From Flavobacteriales bacterium UBA958 (GTDB lineage: Bacteria > Bacteroidota > Bacteroidia > Flavobacteriales_D > Crocinitomicaceae): a stretch of DNA of 34,773 nt. The stretch spans positions 1-34,773 of the forward strand of contig DBCM01000046.1 of the NCBI GenBank assembly GCA_002293045.1. The letters run 5' to 3'. Of this stretch, positions 32,248-34,773 are shown piece after piece. The position numbers and the translations under genes are program-made. A model generated the notes under the pieces. The model ran no database searches, had not been told where the DNA came from, and saw only the letters and a program-made list of their open reading frames with translations. Position 1 is the stretch's first letter; every line of letters begins with the position of its first letter.

Positions 32248-33687
32248 TTAAGGAATCAATTCACCAAATAGGGTTGCTGAGGTACATCCGGTAATTTTTA
32301 CCTGAACATAGGTTCCTTTTTCGGCCCCATTTCGGTCAAAAACAACCATGGAATTCATAGAGTTTCTCCCGCAATACTGTAGCTCAGAACGCTTGGAGGG
32401 TCCTTCCACCAATATTTCTTGAATGGCGCCAATTTGCTGCTCATTTGCCTGCAGGCTGTGCGCCGTTTGTAATTCAATAATTTCTGTTAGACGACTACTT
32501 TTGGTTGCTTCAGGCACATCGTCTTCAAATTTCCGTTCTGCCAATGTCTTGGGCCGCTCTGAGTATTTGAACATGTACGCATAGTTGAATTTTACCTGTT
32601 CCATTAAGCTCACCGTTTGCGCATGTTCCTCATCTGTTTCACCGCAAAACCCAGTAATGATGTCTGTGGAAATTGCACAATTTGGAATGATGCGGTGTAT
32701 CGCCTCGATGCGGTCTAAATACCACTCTCGGGTGTATCCTCGATTCATTCTGTAAAGCACCTCGCTATTTCCAGATTGAACCGGTAAATGAATGTAGTTG
32801 CATACGTTGTGATTAGATGCAATTACTTCAAGGACTTCGTTGGTCATGTCTTTGGGATGTGAGGTGCTGAACCTTACGCGGAGTAAGGGAGAAACATTAG
32901 CCACAGCTTGTAACAATTGGGCAAAATTCATAGGCGCTTCCGCTTCGTTTTTAATTTCACCCTTTGAACTTAGATTCCAACGATAACTATCCACGTTTTG
33001 ACCCAATAAGGTTACTTCTCGATATCCTTTTTCGAAAAGATCTTCACATTCAGCAATGATGGATTTTGGATCTCTCGACCGCTCCCTGCCTCGAGTAAAA
33101 GGAACGACGCAAAAAGAACACATGTTATCACAACCCCGCATAATGGTAACGAAGGCTGAAATTCCCCCTTGATCTAAACGAACCGGAGCAATGTCTGCAT
33201 AGGTCTCTTCTCTAGACAGTAATACATTCACCGCTTTCTGGCCGGTTCCAACCTCGGTAATCAGATTCGGTAAGTCGCGGTACGCATCCGGTCCGGCTAC
33301 GATATCCACCAATTTTTCCTCTTCGAGTAAATTTTTTTTAAGCCGTTCCGCCATACACCCCAAAATTCCAACTACTAATTCTGGATTTTGTTGTTTGTGA
33401 TGCTGAAATTCAGTCAAGCGGTTTCTTACGCGCTGCTCTGCATTTTCTCGAATGGAACATGTATTGATCAGCACCAAATCTGCTTCGGCAATGTTCCGTG
33501 TAGTGGAATAACCGTCTTGAGCAAGGATTGATGCAACTACTTCACTGTCAGAAAAATTCATTTGACATCCGTAGCTTTCAAGGTAAAGTTTCTTGGTCGA
33601 ATTTATGGGGCCAATGATGTTCTGTGTCAATACCTCGCCTTGACGTGCTTCGTTCAGTGGTTCCTTGGATGTATCTTCGTGCTGCAT
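32248..33687 (-). CDS. miaB: MiaB, tRNA (N6-dimethylallyl)A37 methylthiotransferase
   Basis: This 479-residue radical-SAM enzyme adds a methylthio group to i6A37 in tRNAs reading UNN codons. It has the N-terminal MTTase iron-sulfur ligands Cys41 (ESYGCQMN), Cys77 (NTCSIREN) and Cys111 (GILGCMAE), and the radical-SAM cluster motif MRGCDNMCSFCVVPFTRGRE (Cys186, 190, 193). A C-terminal TRAM domain ends in VQVKITGCTSATLFGELI. Ligands are complete and length is normal, with a 30-residue N-terminal extension before the first strand. It is the first gene of the miaB-activator-lptE-TPR-secG operon and has a consensus promoter whose -7 box ends four bases before the ATG. Confidence 0.96.
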   Translation of the reverse strand: MQHEDTSKEPLNEARQGEVLTQNIIGPINSTKKLYLESYGCQMNFSDSEVVASILAQDGYSTTRNIAEADLVLINTCSIRENAEQRVRNRLTEFQHHKQQNPELVVGILGCMAERLKKNLLEEEKLVDIVAGPDAYRDLPNLITEVGTGQKAVNVLLSREETYADIAPVRLDQGGISAFVTIMRGCDNMCSFCVVPFTRGRERSRDPKSIIAECEDLFEKGYREVTLLGQNVDSYRWNLSSKGEIKNEAEAPMNFAQLLQAVANVSPLLRVRFSTSHPKDMTNEVLEVIASNHNVCNYIHLPVQSGNSEVLYRMNRGYTREWYLDRIEAIHRIIPNCAISTDIITGFCGETDEEHAQTVSLMEQVKFNYAYMFKYSERPKTLAERKFEDDVPEATKSSRLTEIIELQTAHSLQANEQQIGAIQEILVEGPSKRSELQYCGRNSMNSMVVFDRNGAEKGTYVQVKITGCTSATLFGELIP

Positions 33688-33691
33688 GGTG

Positions 33692-33721
33692 CAAATTTAC
33701 CACAAATCAACATAGTGTCAA
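33692..33721 (-). promoter_or_regulatory. Promoter of miaB operon (TTG-N19-TAAATTTG)
   Basis: On the minus strand TTG (33721-33719) and TAAATTTG (33699-33692) are exactly 19 bases apart. The -7 box is followed by CACC and then the ATG, so the predicted start site coincides with the start codon. Confidence 0.8.
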
Positions 33722-33772
33722 AATGTCATGTTTTAATCCAATCTCGGTTGAATGAAAAAAATATCATTACCC

Positions 33773-33813
33773 TTAACCATAGGTTAAAGCAGATGTCCCA
33801 AAAACATTTGGGA
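33773..33813. repeat. Two inverted repeats in the miaB-topA gap
   Basis: TTAACC-ATA-GGTTAA (33773-33787) and TCCCAAA-AACA-TTTGGGA (33796-33813) are perfect small palindromes between the divergent genes. They lack T-runs and could be operator-type sites; nothing else is seen in the 184-base gap apart from promoter-like boxes. Confidence 0.5.
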
Positions 33814-33845
33814 AAAACATTCCGCACATTGCATGGTTTTAGTTA

Positions 33846-33853
33846 TAAATTTG
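33846..33853 (+). promoter_or_regulatory. Possible -7 box of topA (TAAATTTG)
   Basis: TAAATTTG matches TAnnTTTG, 18 bases before the topA ATG. The nearest TTG (33829-33831) is only 14 bases upstream, so the -33 element is poor. Confidence 0.45.
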
Positions 33854-33871
33854 TCACAAATATTTAGATCC

Positions 33872-34773
33872 ATGTCAAAAAACTTAGTCATCGTTGAGTC
33901 TCCGGCAAAAGCCAAAACAATCGAGGGGTATTTAGGTGCTGATTACACCGTTAAATCCAGTTTTGGCCACATTCGCGATTTAGCGAAAAAAGGCTTGTCT
34001 GTAGAAATCGACAATGAGTTCATTCCAAACTACGAGGTTTCTGCTGAAAAGAAACCATTGATTACTGAATTAAAAAAATTAGCGAAGGATGCAGAATTTG
34101 TGTGGCTAGCAACGGATGAGGACCGCGAGGGTGAAGCGATTTCTTGGCATTTATTTGAAACGCTTGGGTTGAAGCATGAAAATACACATCGTATTACGTT
34201 CAATGAAATCACGAAAACTGCGGTTCAAAAAGCTATTTCAAAGCCGCGTAAAATCGATCAGGATTTAGTAGATGCCCAGCAAGCGAGAAGAATTCTAGAC
34301 CGTATTGTAGGTTTTGAGTTATCTCCAGTGTTGTGGAGGAAAGTACGTCCAAGCTTGTCTGCTGGCAGGGTTCAATCGGTGGCGGTAAGGCTCATTACAG
34401 AGCGGGAAGAGGAAATACAGTCGTTTATTGCATCCGCATTTTTTAAAACGATCGCGAGTTTGAAGGCAACCCATGGAGCCCTAAGCGCGGAGCTCGACCA
34501 CAGTTTTGAGGATGCACAACACGTAGAAGAGTTTTTAAACGATATGAAAGGACGGGAGTTAACCGTTGATTCCATAGAAACCAAACCGAGTAAACGGACA
34601 CCCCCTGCACCATTTACCACTTCTACCTTACAACAAGAAGCCTCAGTAAAGCTTGGTTATTCGGTTTCTCGCACCATGTCTGTGGCTCAAAAACTGTATG
34701 AGTCTGGGCATATTACCTACATGAGAACCGATTCCACGAACTTATCAGAAACGGCATTAAACGGCGCTGCTGC
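33872..34773 (+). CDS. topA: DNA topoisomerase I (type IA), N-terminal part
   Basis: About 300 residues are visible before the window ends, with no stop. Type IA topoisomerase relaxes negative supercoils by cutting one strand. MSKNLVIVESPAKAKTIEGYLG and the TOPRIM acidic motif LATDEDREGEAISWHLFET (metal-binding) are intact. QARRILDRIVGFELSPVLWRK and PSLSAGRVQSVAVRLI follow. The catalytic region TYMRTDS has the active-site Tyr at residue 283. The ATG follows ATCC and a possible promoter box at 33846-33853. Divergent from miaB. The zinc and C-terminal domains lie outside the window. Confidence 0.97.
   Translation, partial: MSKNLVIVESPAKAKTIEGYLGADYTVKSSFGHIRDLAKKGLSVEIDNEFIPNYEVSAEKKPLITELKKLAKDAEFVWLATDEDREGEAISWHLFETLGLKHENTHRITFNEITKTAVQKAISKPRKIDQDLVDAQQARRILDRIVGFELSPVLWRKVRPSLSAGRVQSVAVRLITEREEEIQSFIASAFFKTIASLKATHGALSAELDHSFEDAQHVEEFLNDMKGRELTVDSIETKPSKRTPPAPFTTSTLQQEASVKLGYSVSRTMSVAQKLYESGHITYMRTDSTNLSETALNGAA

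Overview
This is an AT-rich stretch of chromosome from a member of Bacteroidota, most likely a Flavobacteriales lineage; a Crocinitomicaceae-like relative is a guess. Support comes from four things: two proteins with type IX secretion (T9SS) C-terminal sorting domains, a GLPGLI-family protein beside an outer-membrane barrel, a ResB-CcsA fusion protein, and many promoters of the Bacteroidota form TTG-N19/21-TAnnTTTG. The longest gap without a gene is about 200 bases. I saw no tRNA, rRNA, CRISPR array, transposase or prophage gene.

Layout. (1) 1-8260, plus strand: the end of a division and cell-wall (dcw) cluster, ordered [murD-like end]-ftsW-murG-murC-ftsQ-ftsA-ftsZ-yqeY, tightly packed with overlaps. 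(2) 8263-10113, plus: mtnB-mtnD-mtnC, three steps of methionine salvage behind their own promoter. (3) 10116-13836, minus: two tandem paralogous T9SS cargo proteins; the upstream one has an in-frame TAG. (4) 13855-15680, minus: rfbA and a polyprenyl diphosphate synthase. (5) 15733-20015, minus: an operon of an unknown lipoprotein, a carboxypeptidase-regulatory-domain outer-membrane barrel and a GLPGLI-type protein. (6) 20082-22253, plus: ruvX, def, an unknown lipoprotein and a DUF1573 protein ending at a clear terminator. (7) 22260-26086, minus: ccsBA and an RluA-type pseudouridine synthase. (8) 26120-27077, plus: a secreted esterase. (9) 27230-29231, minus: groES-groL followed by REP-like repeats. 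(10) 29321-33721, minus: miaB, a sigma-54 activator, lptE, a small TPR-like protein and secG. (11) 33872-end, plus: the start of topA.

Most of the window is core metabolism and cell biology. The points worth a second look are: four promoters whose -7 box ends exactly four bases before the start codon, which predicts leaderless mRNAs; the nonsense codon in one T9SS paralog, at the position of a Trp in the other; the degenerate MurD C-terminal region upstream of ftsW; the uncharacterised lipoprotein/barrel/GLPGLI operon; and the repeats that begin at the groL stop codon. I found no convincing new defence or mobile system.
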